From positions 1-31,417 of the forward strand of contig NZ_QFRA01000022.1 of assembly GCF_003243515.1 (NCBI RefSeq): a stretch of DNA of 31,417 nucleotides, read 5' to 3'. How positions within the stretch are numbered: position 1 is the first letter of the stretch; the number at the start of each line of letters is the position of its first letter. Origin of the DNA: Corynebacterium kroppenstedtii (lineage in GTDB: Bacteria; Actinomycetota; Actinomycetes; Mycobacteriales; Mycobacteriaceae). The notes beneath the pieces were generated by a model. The model ran no database searches and was not told the origin of the DNA. It saw nothing but the letters and a program-made list of their open reading frames with translations. Below, one piece after another: positions 1 to 8,290 of this stretch. Position numbers and translations under genes: made by a program.

Positions 1-13
1 CAGTGTTGTGTTT

Positions 14-66
14 GTGTGTGGTGTGTGCCGAACCCCCTGGGGGGTGGCCGCACCACACACATTTTT
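14..66 (+). terminator. Compound rho-independent terminator at the left edge
   Basis: A perfect 10-bp inverted repeat (GTGTGTGGTG at 14-23, CACCACACAC at 51-60) encloses a smaller hairpin (ACCCC at 32-36, GGGGT at 41-45). The plus strand continues with a run of five T at 62-66. The T-run direction fits a plus-strand gene ending left of the window. A second, imperfect hairpin follows at 75-99 (loop of A), so it may act in both directions and also stop the aminotransferase transcript arriving from the right. Positions 67-208 hold no other feature I can support. Confidence 0.7.
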
Positions 67-208
67 ATGCGTACGCCCACACCCGAAAAACGGGTGGGCA
101 TACCCGTATATAGTAAACAATCCGGTTTGGCTCGATGCGGGGTGAGTCCGGTATCCGGGCTAAACAAGCCCCACGCCAGCGTCCACCACTTTTGCGTCCG
201 CGTCGGCA

Positions 209-1429
209 CTATTTTTCTTTCGCCCACGTGGTCAACTTATCAACGGCATCGTCAATGACGTTCGCCTTCTTACAAAAAGCCCACCGAACCAGGGTTCGAT
301 ACTGTTCCTCATCATCAACGAACGCGGTGACTGGAATAGCTGCAACGCCCGCGTCCTTCGGTAGGGCAAGACAGAAGTCATCTGCGGTCATGTTCTTCGT
401 CACTTCGCACGTAGAGATGTCGGTAACCACGAAATATGACCCGTCACTGGGGTACACGGTCATGCCAATATCCCCACACACCTTCGCGATCTTCTTATAG
501 TTGTTTTCCAACCGCTGGCTCAGTCCCTTGACCCAATCAGCTTCCTCGCGTAGCGCGTACGCGACTGCCGGTTGAAAAGGAGTGGCTCCCACAAAAGACA
601 TATATTGCTTCGCTGTGATCGCCGCATCAACGAGCGGAGCAGGTCCCATGACCCACCCGGTCTTCCACCCCGTCGCATTAAAGGACTTCGCCGTCGACGA
701 AACGGTCACAGTGCGCTCGCGCAGGCTTCCCACGGAGGCCACGGGAACGTGGCGCGCTTCACTAAACACCAGGTGCTCATAGACCTCGTCGGAAAGGACA
801 AGGCAGTCGTGGGCTTCAGCAACTTCACTGATTGCCAAGATCTCGTCGGTCGTAAATACGTGCCCTGTCGGATTGTGAGGGGTGTTGACAACAATCATCC
901 TCGTCTTATCCGACACAGTGCGGCGGAGGGCTTCAACGTCTAATGCCCAGCGTGGGGCGCCGTCCTCGTCAGTTGTTGGGAGCAGCGGGACCGCTACATG
1001 GTGGCCACCCGCCAGCCGGACAGCAGCTGCATAAGCGTCGTAATAAGGTTCGATGACGACTACTTCAGAGCCCGGCTCGACCAACGCCAAAATCGACGCT
1101 GCAATACCTTCCGTAGCACCGACGGTCACAGCAACCTCGGTATCCGGATCAAAGACTTGGCCGTAGCTCTGCTCGCGATTGGCAGATATCGCTTTGCGTA
1201 GCTCCGGTATGCCCCGGCCCGGAGCGTACTGGTTATTGCCCGACAAAATCTGCTCAGAGGCGATCTCTAGCATTCTTCGTGGGCCGTCGCTATCCGGAAA
1301 ACCCTGGCCCAAGTTAATCGCGTTGTTTTCTACTGCTAACCGAGTAATGCGCGAAAAGATCGTCTCAGGGATGTCGCGGAGGCGCGACACGATTGGTGAA
1401 GACAAAAGTGAACCGCTCTGTTCAGTCAT
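209..1429 (-). CDS. PLP-dependent class I/II aminotransferase (Rv0858c/DapC-like)
   Basis: This is a fold-type I aminotransferase of 406 aa. Seen: the LGQGFPD motif near residue 40, NTPHNPTG at 182-189, SDEVYEHL at 213-220, the PLP-binding lysine in SSTAKSFNATGWKTGW (K248) and the C-terminal VRWAFCK arginine that binds the substrate carboxylate. The family includes kynurenine/glutamine-type transaminases. The mycobacterial homologue in the same neighbourhood is annotated N-succinyldiaminopimelate aminotransferase (DapC), so a lysine/peptidoglycan role is possible but the substrate is not settled by sequence. I chose the ATG at 1429 rather than the longer ORF: the family begins shortly before the VSRLRDIPETIF segment, and a TACAAT box lies exactly 6 nt upstream, indicating a leaderless transcript. 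It is divergent from the hydrolase at 1580. Confidence 0.88.
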   Translation of the reverse strand: MTEQSGSLLSSPIVSRLRDIPETIFSRITRLAVENNAINLGQGFPDSDGPRRMLEIASEQILSGNNQYAPGRGIPELRKAISANREQSYGQVFDPDTEVAVTVGATEGIAASILALVEPGSEVVVIEPYYDAYAAAVRLAGGHHVAVPLLPTTDEDGAPRWALDVEALRRTVSDKTRMIVVNTPHNPTGHVFTTDEILAISEVAEAHDCLVLSDEVYEHLVFSEARHVPVASVGSLRERTVTVSSTAKSFNATGWKTGWVMGPAPLVDAAITAKQYMSFVGATPFQPAVAYALREEADWVKGLSQRLENNYKKIAKVCGDIGMTVYPSDGSYFVVTDISTCEVTKNMTADDFCLALPKDAGVAAIPVTAFVDDEEQYRTLVRWAFCKKANVIDDAVDKLTTWAKEK

Positions 1430-1435
1430 GGAGCC

Positions 1436-1441
1436 ATTGTA
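1436..1441 (-). promoter_or_regulatory. -10 box (TACAAT), leaderless promoter of the aminotransferase
   Basis: On the minus strand TACAAT is followed by six bases (GGCTCC) and then the ATG at 1429. No Shine-Dalgarno is present. A transcription start 6-7 nt after the box would fall on or next to the A of ATG. There is no convincing -35. Confidence 0.6.
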
Positions 1442-1523
1442 AACACCATCGCGGTTAACACAGCAGACGGGGCTGGTCATGAGTGGCCGGGGCTCCTGGC
1501 AAGTACGACGCGTATCCAACCCT

Positions 1524-1556
1524 GACACCTTTATAAACAGGACACCTGTATAAACA
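1524..1556. repeat. Two 16-bp direct repeats (17-bp period) in the divergent promoter
   Basis: GACACCTTTATAAACA at 1524-1539 is repeated as GACACCTGTATAAACA at 1541-1556, a 15/16 match with one separating base. The second copy covers the expected -35 position of the hydrolase promoter (-10 at 1568-1573). The arrangement looks like a two-site operator for a repressor or activator; the regulator is unknown. Confidence 0.5.
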
Positions 1557-1567
1557 CGGCGGGTATA

Positions 1568-1573
1568 TAAAAT
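1568..1573 (+). promoter_or_regulatory. -10 box (TAAAAT), leaderless promoter of the hydrolase gene
   Basis: TAAAAT, then six bases (AGCCAC), then ATG at 1580. No purine-rich ribosome site lies upstream. The spacing is identical to that at the aminotransferase, echA6-like and ctpE-like genes in this window. Confidence 0.55.
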
Positions 1574-1579
1574 AGCCAC

Positions 1580-2725
1580 ATGGCCAACAAACCCACCTCT
1601 AGATCTTCAGCGTCTGCTTCGACCCCAACAACCGCGTTATCTCCGGCATCGGGCGGTACCTCTGGCTCGGCCGGTTCTTCCGCGGGTAACACCGGGGTGG
1701 GTCGGTCGGACGGTGTGCTCGCGGGGAACCCGATCCTCACTCCCGAACAGCAGCTCGACCAGATCGCGAGCTTTATTTCCGTCCACTACAAAGAGGTATG
1801 GGACATTATTTCTTCCCCGGGGGATTTCTCCGCCGAGCGCGAGCAAGAAGCACCGGGAGAGCAACGCCAGCTGCAAGAGGACGCCGAGCAGGCAGTGGGG
1901 CGTTTAAACGACATCGTGACGCATACCTCGCAGCTCGTCCTAGGGGTGGGTCTCGACCACTCCATCCCGGGGGTGGCATTCACGTCGAACGGGCCGGACA
2001 TGCACACCGTCAACGGCAACACCGCAGTCTTCGTCCCCTCACCCCCCACAGGGCGGATAGCAGTATCGCTACATGGTGGCCCGGGGTGGCACGGATCAGG
2101 ACAGGAGCTCGAGATTTTCTGGCGGCCAACCATCGCCGCTATAGCAGGACTCTCCGGCACAACAATTGTCGACGTCGACTATCAGCTTCCCCTCATACGA
2201 CGGCGTCTGTCCGACGATACGCAAGGAAACGCTGTGTACAGCGATCACGCCGAGGGAACAAAAGGAATCATTCGTGATGCGCTCGCCGCGGTGAACGTGG
2301 CGGAAGGTGTGCTCAGCAATATCTCGAGCGATACACGTGAATCAGACAGCACCACCATTACGCACGACGAGGCCCGAGGCTACGACATCGTGGCCTTCGG
2401 CAGCGGTACATCTGCTGGGCTAGAACTCGCAGCCAGGTGGAACAGCGAGCGCATTGTTCTGCAGCACCCTCGGCTAGTCCAGCCCAACCCAGAGACCGAA
2501 ACATGGCGGAACCACGATTTCAGCCAGACCCAAGTTCTTGTTCAGAAAGCCACGCGCGACACCATCGCCGTCGATCCAGAAGCGATTGCTCATAACCTTG
2601 AGGAGCTAGGAGCAACCACAACAGTGACTGAGCACCTCGGCTACCACGTGTTGGCTACTCCGGCGGTACAAAGAGAGTGCGCCCAAGAAGCCGCCAACTT
2701 CCTCCAGGGCGGATCTGTTCGCTAA
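1580..2725 (+). CDS. Alpha/beta hydrolase (esterase/lipase-like)
   Basis: This is a 381-aa protein with an alpha/beta-hydrolase core. Seen: an HGGPGW oxyanion-loop motif at about 165-170, a nucleophile elbow G-T-S-A-G with S278, a candidate acid D327 (TRDTIAVD) and a late histidine H356 in HLGYH. The first ~45 residues are Ser/Thr/Gly/Ala-rich low complexity without a signal peptide, followed by a helical, acidic segment (about 55-115). The HGG motif suggests a carboxylester hydrolase of the HSL/esterase type; the substrate is unknown. The start is supported by the -10 box 6 nt upstream; a start at a later GTG (V46) would remove the low-complexity head and cannot be excluded. It converges on the DUF3239 gene with a 51-nt gap in which I see no clear terminator. 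Confidence 0.75.
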   Translation: MANKPTSRSSASASTPTTALSPASGGTSGSAGSSAGNTGVGRSDGVLAGNPILTPEQQLDQIASFISVHYKEVWDIISSPGDFSAEREQEAPGEQRQLQEDAEQAVGRLNDIVTHTSQLVLGVGLDHSIPGVAFTSNGPDMHTVNGNTAVFVPSPPTGRIAVSLHGGPGWHGSGQELEIFWRPTIAAIAGLSGTTIVDVDYQLPLIRRRLSDDTQGNAVYSDHAEGTKGIIRDALAAVNVAEGVLSNISSDTRESDSTTITHDEARGYDIVAFGSGTSAGLELAARWNSERIVLQHPRLVQPNPETETWRNHDFSQTQVLVQKATRDTIAVDPEAIAHNLEELGATTTVTEHLGYHVLATPAVQRECAQEAANFLQGGSVR

Positions 2726-2776
2726 GGATCTCTTCACTGAGCTTTGTCACCAAGGGTTCGTTCCCCACGGTACAAG

Positions 2777-3418
2777 CTACAGCGGCAGGAGGTTCCGCTT
2801 CGCGCCCATCACGTCGTCAATGCGATCAAGGTTATCGGCCAGCATTTTCCACTGTTGGGGTGCAATGGCAGCCTCGGCATCGCGCACAACGTTCTGGTTC
2901 TTCGTTGCCCACCCAATCGGCATGGGATTAATCTCATCCCACCGATCCTTATGCTGGACCGACCGCGTCGCTGTGACCGCTACCGACGGAATACGCTCGC
3001 CGACCTCGCGCACCGTACCCGGAATCCGTGCCACCGTTCGCGCGGACAGCGCCCACCGCGGCTCATCATCCGTATTCACTGACGTATTCACCAACGCCAT
3101 GATCTCAACGTCGTGGGGATTCACCCGGGCGACCATCGCTGGTGCCAGCTCATACCGGTCATACAACGACTGTCCCGAACCCACCATGCGGGGAATGACC
3201 TGGACCATCACCAGGCTAAACAGCCCGAAGAGCCCCAGAACTATGGCGAACAACACGAAGGCGCCGTCGTGGCCCGCAAAAATAAAGATGAGGACAGCTG
3301 CGACAACGAGGATCCCACCGAGCACGCCGGCACTCACCTGGAGCCGACGAGAATCTCGCACAAACTCATTGTGTTGCCGGTTAAAAGCCTCGTCCACGGT
3401 GAACTGAAAAGTGCTCAT
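2777..3418 (-). CDS. Small membrane protein, DUF3239-like
   Basis: This is a 213-aa protein with two adjacent transmembrane helices (about residues 30-48 and 54-74 of the ATG-3418 form: VSAGVLGGILVVAAVLIFIF and FVLFAIVLGLFGLFSLVMV). A soluble domain of about 135 residues follows, ending in AIAPQQWKMLADNLDRI. It resembles the corynebacterial family DUF3239, whose function is unknown. The ATG at 3418 lies 4 nt past the XPB stop codon (3423). GAGG lies 12 nt before that ATG, and an in-frame ATG at 3430 would overlap the XPB end. The tight spacing makes it the last gene of the XPB operon. A role linked to DNA repair is only suggested by position. Confidence 0.78.
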   Translation of the reverse strand: MSTFQFTVDEAFNRQHNEFVRDSRRLQVSAGVLGGILVVAAVLIFIFAGHDGAFVLFAIVLGLFGLFSLVMVQVIPRMVGSGQSLYDRYELAPAMVARVNPHDVEIMALVNTSVNTDDEPRWALSARTVARIPGTVREVGERIPSVAVTATRSVQHKDRWDEINPMPIGWATKNQNVVRDAEAAIAPQQWKMLADNLDRIDDVMGAKRNLLPL

Positions 3419-3422
3419 GGTG

Positions 3423-5099
3423 TTAGTCATCCTCAAGGTCCGGTAAATCCGCCGAGTTTACAATCCGGTACGCATACCCCTGTTCAGCCAAGAAACGTTG
3501 ACGATGGGCCGCATACTCGGCGTCGATCGTATCGCGCGACACCACTGTGTAGAAATGCGCACTCCCGCCGTCTCGCTTGGGGCGCATCAGACGACCCAAA
3601 CGCTGCGCCTCTTCCTGCCGCGAACCGAACGTCCCGGACACCTGAATAGCTAACGACGCTTCAGGTAAATCAATAGAGAAGTTCGCCACTTTACTGACGA
3701 CGAGCGTCGAAATCTCTCCAGAACGGAATTGCTCGAAAAGCTCCTCGCGCTTTTTATTTCTCGTCTTGCCGTCGATGAGGGGAGCGTCCAGTTTCTCGCT
3801 CAGCTCCTCCAGCTGATCGATGTACGCGCCAATGATCAACGTCGGTTCGTTCGGGTGCTGAGCCATGATCTTCCGCACCACACGGATCTTCGTCCCCGAG
3901 CACGACGACAACCGATACTTGTCCGACTTTTCCGCGGTGGCGTACACCATGCGCTCGGACTCGGTCATCATGGACCGCACTTCAATACACTCCGCCGGTG
4001 CAATCCAGCCCTGGGCCTCGATATCCTTCCACGGTGCGTCATAGCGCTTGGGCCCAATCAAGCTGAACACATCGCCCTCACGGCCATCCTCACGCACCAG
4101 CGTCGCCGTCAAACCTAAACGACGACGAGACTGCAAATCAGAGGTCAAACGAAACACCGGGGCAGGTAGCAGGTGCACTTCGTCGTAAATAATGAGGCCC
4201 CAATCGCGCGAATCAAAAAGCTCCAGCGCGCGATACTCACCACGGGTTTTTCGGGTCACGACCTGGTACGTTGCGATCGTCACCGGCCGAATTTCTTTCT
4301 TTTCGCCGGAGTACTCGCCGATCTCATCCTCGGTGAGAGTAGTGCGCCGAATCAGCTCGTCCCGCCACTGACGCCCCGACACCGTATTCGTCACCAGGAT
4401 CAGCGTCGTCGTCTTAGACTTCGCCATGGCAGCAGCCCCGACCATCGTTTTACCTGCTCCACAGGGCAAAACGACGACGCCGGACCCGCCGTCCCAAAAC
4501 GAATCCACCGCGAGTTTTTGGTAATCGCGAAGCTGCCAGTCCACGTTCTCCTTCGACAAGGAAATAGCATGAGCCTCGCCGTCGACATAGCCCGCCTGGT
4601 CATCGGCAGGCCACCCGACCTTTAGCAATTCCTGCTTCAGGCGCCCGCGCTCGGAGGGGTGGACAGTCCACGCGTCATCCGCGATGGCAGAGCCCAGCAT
4701 GGGCTTGATCTTCTTATGGCGAATGACCTCCGCCAACACGGCTTTATCAGTGGCGTGCAGAACCAACCCGTGGATCGGATCCTTGTGCAACGTCAGGCGG
4801 CCATAGCGACCCATCGTGTCGGCAATATCCACCAGAAGCGGCTGCGGAACAGGGAAGCGAGAATAATTCTCCAGCACGTCGACAACCTGTTCAGCGTCGT
4901 GCCCGGCAGCGCGCGCATTCCACAAGGCCAGCGGCGTAATGCGGTATGTGTGGATATGCTCAGGTGCTCGCTCAAGCTCAGCAAATGGGGCCAAAGCAGC
5001 ACGGGCCTCCTCGGCCTTCGGGTGATCAATTTCAAGCAGAACTGTCTTATCTGATTGAACAATAAGAGGCCCATCGAAGACGTTAGTGCCCTGCGCCAT
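3423..5099 (-). CDS. xpb: DNA repair helicase XPB (ERCC3/Rad25 family)
   Basis: This is a superfamily-2 3'-5' DNA helicase of 558 aa. An N-terminal damage-recognition-like domain (about 1-185) precedes the RecA-like core. Seen: Q-motif region RDYQKLAV, Walker A GAGKT at 214-218, motif II DEVH at 306-309, motif III LTAT at 330-333. The C-terminal RecA domain has SKVANFSIDLPEA and the motif VI arginine finger in QEEAQRLGRLMRPK. The length matches actinobacterial XPB. The ATG at 5099 has an AAGGAAAGG ribosome site 6 nt upstream. It begins 21 nt after the partner gene and is followed after 4 nt by the DUF3239-type gene. In actinobacteria XPB is thought to unwind DNA in excision repair; the exact pathway remains uncertain. 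Confidence 0.95.
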   Translation of the reverse strand: MAQGTNVFDGPLIVQSDKTVLLEIDHPKAEEARAALAPFAELERAPEHIHTYRITPLALWNARAAGHDAEQVVDVLENYSRFPVPQPLLVDIADTMGRYGRLTLHKDPIHGLVLHATDKAVLAEVIRHKKIKPMLGSAIADDAWTVHPSERGRLKQELLKVGWPADDQAGYVDGEAHAISLSKENVDWQLRDYQKLAVDSFWDGGSGVVVLPCGAGKTMVGAAAMAKSKTTTLILVTNTVSGRQWRDELIRRTTLTEDEIGEYSGEKKEIRPVTIATYQVVTRKTRGEYRALELFDSRDWGLIIYDEVHLLPAPVFRLTSDLQSRRRLGLTATLVREDGREGDVFSLIGPKRYDAPWKDIEAQGWIAPAECIEVRSMMTESERMVYATAEKSDKYRLSSCSGTKIRVVRKIMAQHPNEPTLIIGAYIDQLEELSEKLDAPLIDGKTRNKKREELFEQFRSGEISTLVVSKVANFSIDLPEASLAIQVSGTFGSRQEEAQRLGRLMRPKRDGGSAHFYTVVSRDTIDAEYAAHRQRFLAEQGYAYRIVNSADLPDLEDD

Positions 5100-5120
5100 A
5101 CAAACCCTTTCCTTTCGTGC

Positions 5121-7817
5121 TCAGCGGTCCATGAGCGTAATGCTTGTGACATGGTGGAACGCAATACGTCGAACTTCCGACGAATGAACGTCGAACCCAT
5201 CAAAGTAGCCCGATGTCACGGTCAACGGCTCCATGCGGTATCGCTTAGTTGCGCCATTCTTCTCAACGTACGTCACAATGACTTGCATTCCCGACCGCGC
5301 ATAATGAGAAAGCTGCGGAACCCAATCCTGCGGGTGAGTGAGAACCCGGCCCTCGACGTCATCGGCATCCTCCCGACGAATCGCGGCAATCGCACCAGCA
5401 ATGCCGCCCTCCGGAGTGGGCGTCACGTTCACCGAATACCGAGTCAGCATCTCGGACTCATCCGCTGGTGAGAGATCAAAGTGGCTATCAAACTGAGCAA
5501 CCGAATCCGACTGTACCGCCATACCAACGACATCTTCCTGGACAACCTGGAACCCCTCGGCAGCCACATCCCTCAGCGCCGTTGCGAGCGGTACAGACCC
5601 CACCAACACCGTCGGCGCGATCTTTCGTAAACCTGCCGACGACGCTGCGGGGGAAGCCAGCACATCGTCGACGACCTGCGGGTCATCAATGCGTAGATAA
5701 CACGAGGCCTCGCCGCCGCGCACCGATCCATAGAAGCGGCCCACGTCGTTAATGAGGAAAGTGAGCCCTTGGGGAACACCATTGAGCACCCGAAGCGAAA
5801 GGAACGACGAAATATCCTCAGGCGTAAGGCCCGACGCCATCCCGTGGCGAAGGCTGTCCTCCGACACTCTGTATAGCGTTGCCAGCCCGGGGCTTTCCAC
5901 GTCGGCAATACGATCCATCATGCTCGTTGTCGTGTCATCGAGAGGACTAGGAGCCAGAACGGTCATATCCCCTTGAGCAATCAGTGTCGACGACGGCGCA
6001 GGAAACGAGGTCTGGCAGTGCCGGATCAGAGCGACGACGTACGCGTCGTAGAGCGACAAATCTGCCGTCGACGAATTTGCTGAGTCCGGCTGAGAGCTAC
6101 CGGCGTCCTCATCACTCTCCGCTGAATCGCTCCCCACCGATGTTGGCTGGGACGTCGGCTGGGAAGCATAGGTGTGCGACAGGCGTAACACGTAATCTGC
6201 CATTGGCGTGGAATGTGTCTCGCGATCTGGGGGAACGTCGCGGAACAGGGGGAGGAGAATGTCGGTGACACCAGTGGTTGCCCGCCCCGAGATAAGCCCG
6301 AACGCCTCCGCATTCGCAACCATATTGGGGACGGCCCGCGGATCCATATAAACCACATGCTGTGGATACATGTACCCGTACGCCGAGTACACATCCTCCG
6401 TTTTCCCGGTTGCGGAAGGGGCAAAACCTCGCGCCGCAGTTAAGAGGTGCCGACGCAAAACGAGAGCACTCGGGGACACCGTGTCCTCATCGAAGACATT
6501 GATGTTCTTGCCGTCCTCATCCTTGCCGACGACCCACGTCTGCGCCAGGGAACCAAACCATCCCATCGCCAGCAGCGCCCACTGTGTGCCGGCATCGGCG
6601 TGGATCCACTCTTCGGCCAGGCGCGTCGGGCCCCACCACCCGTAATCCGCCTCATCATAAAGAGATTCCGGATCGCCCCAGTCGAGAAAGCCGAGGCCAC
6701 GGGCCAACTCGAGGAGGGTAATGAGCCTCGTGCGGGTGAGCCCGATATCCGACAATTCTTTTTCCGCCCGCCGCAGTTCGCGGACACCGATTTCCGAATT
6801 GCGCAGCGCCTTAAACGGTGTCCGCGCAGCGAACCGCAGGAGCTCCCGCATATGGAACAAGGTCAGGGACACTTCCGCCGCGGCTGCCGACGACAACTGT
6901 GCGCGGGCAGGGGAGACGGTACCGATAATGTCATCGGGCGTCTGCTTCATCGGAATGGGCCACGGCGGGAAATGAAAACCTTCCGGCGGACGGAGGGACG
7001 TCGGCACGAAATCGTCGTGACGTCCCGCGAGGTAGTTATGGACGCGGAGGGGGAGCCGGACGTACACGTCGGCCGGTGGTTGTTGAGCGCCGCTTGGTGT
7101 GTGGCCTTTGCGTGCCGACGAGGGGCGCCCGGTCGATTGAGCGGTGTCGTAAACCTCCAGCAACCCGAGTGAAATGAGGTGGGGGACGGGGGCAGACGGA
7201 TCCGAGTTCTTCGCGGGGGAATGGACTCCTCGGCCTCCTGCGTCGTGGAGGCGCTGCAGCACACGGCGTTCTTGGGGAGTCACCGTGTCCAGCAGTGCGG
7301 TCCAGTCCTCGCCGGTTGGCAAGGGCGGCTCGATGAAAGCAATTTGCGAGGTCAGCGACCGTACCGCGTCGGGTACCACTCGGAACTGGGAATCCACTGT
7401 GGCGTGATCCGCAGTTTCCGGGAAGGGGAGTCCCCAGACAAGCCCATGCTCGGACAAGTATTCCAAGGCGGAGAGAACATGATGTTCCGTCGGCATGGAT
7501 GATTCATCGACACCGACCTCGGCTAATGACGACGTGAGGCGGTCGTAGAGATCCGACACAGTGAGTGGCCCGCTGTCCCGGCCGTGATCCGTCAGATCGG
7601 CCATGACCTCGAGACATGCCGACGACAGCATATCGAGGGCTTCCACAGTTTGTGTGACCGTGAATGGGCTGGTTAGCCGCGCAGTTAGTTGGCCACTACC
7701 GACGGGCATCGGGAAGAGATTCTCCAGGCGCTCGCGAAGAATCAGCGAGAGTTGATCGTCGCTAATCTGTGCGAGCCACTCAGACAAGCGATCGGGAACG
7801 GAACCGGGAGAAGACAT
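5121..7817 (-). CDS. XPB-partner protein (helicase XPB/Ssl2 N-terminal-like domain, Rv0862c family)
   Basis: This is an 898-aa protein without Walker motifs. It has a long helical, winged-helix-rich body (DQLSLILRERLENLF near the start, then VTPQERRVLQRLHDAGGRG). A Ser/Asp-rich linker lies near residue 560-590. The middle segment TADLSLYDAYVVALIRHCQTSFPAPSSTLIAQGDMTVLAPSPLD resembles the XPB/Ssl2 N-terminal-like domain of proteins often mis-named 'helicase C-terminal domain protein'. The last ~80 residues (QVIVTYVEKNGATKRYRMEPLTVTSGYFDGFDVHSSEVRRIAFHHVTSI) look like a WYL-type barrel. It has an invariant neighbour, XPB, 21 nt downstream and probably works with it. The start at 7817 sits 8 nt after a TAGAAT box; the longer ORF start at 7871 is not needed. 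Confidence 0.85.
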   Translation of the reverse strand: MSSPGSVPDRLSEWLAQISDDQLSLILRERLENLFPMPVGSGQLTARLTSPFTVTQTVEALDMLSSACLEVMADLTDHGRDSGPLTVSDLYDRLTSSLAEVGVDESSMPTEHHVLSALEYLSEHGLVWGLPFPETADHATVDSQFRVVPDAVRSLTSQIAFIEPPLPTGEDWTALLDTVTPQERRVLQRLHDAGGRGVHSPAKNSDPSAPVPHLISLGLLEVYDTAQSTGRPSSARKGHTPSGAQQPPADVYVRLPLRVHNYLAGRHDDFVPTSLRPPEGFHFPPWPIPMKQTPDDIIGTVSPARAQLSSAAAAEVSLTLFHMRELLRFAARTPFKALRNSEIGVRELRRAEKELSDIGLTRTRLITLLELARGLGFLDWGDPESLYDEADYGWWGPTRLAEEWIHADAGTQWALLAMGWFGSLAQTWVVGKDEDGKNINVFDEDTVSPSALVLRRHLLTAARGFAPSATGKTEDVYSAYGYMYPQHVVYMDPRAVPNMVANAEAFGLISGRATTGVTDILLPLFRDVPPDRETHSTPMADYVLRLSHTYASQPTSQPTSVGSDSAESDEDAGSSQPDSANSSTADLSLYDAYVVALIRHCQTSFPAPSSTLIAQGDMTVLAPSPLDDTTTSMMDRIADVESPGLATLYRVSEDSLRHGMASGLTPEDISSFLSLRVLNGVPQGLTFLINDVGRFYGSVRGGEASCYLRIDDPQVVDDVLASPAASSAGLRKIAPTVLVGSVPLATALRDVAAEGFQVVQEDVVGMAVQSDSVAQFDSHFDLSPADESEMLTRYSVNVTPTPEGGIAGAIAAIRREDADDVEGRVLTHPQDWVPQLSHYARSGMQVIVTYVEKNGATKRYRMEPLTVTSGYFDGFDVHSSEVRRIAFHHVTSITLMDR

Positions 7818-7825
7818 AAACCCCC

Positions 7826-7831
7826 ATTCTA
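7826..7831 (-). promoter_or_regulatory. -10 box (TAGAAT) of the XPB operon
   Basis: On the minus strand TAGAAT is followed by eight bases (GGGGGTTT) and ATG at 7817. A start point 6-7 nt after the box would give a transcript with a leader of 0-2 nt. The GGGGG tract is then mostly untranscribed and not a ribosome site. Confidence 0.45.
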
Positions 7832-7891
7832 ACCGGGGGCAATCGTTCTTAGTAGGGTGACTAATACGCACCGATCTGAAAAGATGGAGCC

Positions 7892-8092
7892 ATGGCGAAA
7901 GATAAAGAACAATATGTTGATCCAGGTTGGCCTCAGCATTTAGAGGAGGGCGAGCACCCCGTGACAGAGGTGGTCTCCCACGTGCCGGGCGCGACGAGCC
8001 CCTACGGTGAGGACACGAAGTTCCCCGTCGATTCCAGCGAGCTTAACTACGTTCACCCGTACATCCCTGTGAACAGGCCATTTAAGCGTTAA
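7892..8092 (+). CDS. Small conserved actinobacterial protein, function unknown
   Basis: This is a 66-aa protein, acidic and proline-rich, with no membrane segment or signal peptide. The core HPVTEVVSHVPGATSPYGEDTKFP and the tail YVHPYIPVNRP match my memory of a short protein family found next to the XPB pair in Corynebacteriales; its function is not known. It starts with ATG at 7892 after GGAG (only 2 nt spacing, so the ribosome site is poor). It is divergent from the XPB operon with a 74-nt shared promoter region. It converges on rpf, with a strong hairpin at 8221-8276 in between. Conserved position next to XPB suggests, but does not show, a link to that operon. Confidence 0.75.
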   Translation: MAKDKEQYVDPGWPQHLEEGEHPVTEVVSHVPGATSPYGEDTKFPVDSSELNYVHPYIPVNRPFKR

Positions 8093-8220
8093 TTCCCGCG
8101 CCGCTGCGCGGCCGAGTGCTCTAGTGTTGCTCGAGCGTGCCTCAACTGCGCGCTGGTTGCTTGCCAACGTGCCTTAGTTCCAGCGCGTCTAATGTCGGGC
8201 CCCTATAGGCCGCTACATAG

Positions 8221-8276
8221 AACGAACCCCTCGGGAGATATCCGCCAATGATGGTGTTTCCCGAGGGGTGCTCGTT
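8221..8276 (-). terminator. Strong hairpin terminator between the 66-aa gene and rpf
   Basis: ACCCCTCGGGA at 8226-8236 pairs perfectly with TCCCGAGGGGT at 8259-8269 (11 bp). AACGA (8221-8225) extends the stem to TCGTT (8272-8276) past a 2-nt bulge. It lies 15 nt beyond the rpf stop codon. The T-richer side (TTCGTTCT) is on the minus strand, so it mainly ends rpf, but it could also stop transcripts from the left. Confidence 0.75.
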
Positions 8277-8290
8277 ATAAAGCGCGTCGC

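Noticed and set aside
16..258. Plus-strand ORF of 80 aa at the left edge
   Set aside because: It runs through the terminator hairpins and into the antisense of the aminotransferase, has no ribosome site and no recognisable motif.
7818..7839. CCCCC/GGGGG hairpin hiding the ribosome site of the XPB-partner gene
   Set aside because: The TAGAAT box places the transcription start inside or after the G-run, so the hairpin would mostly not be transcribed.
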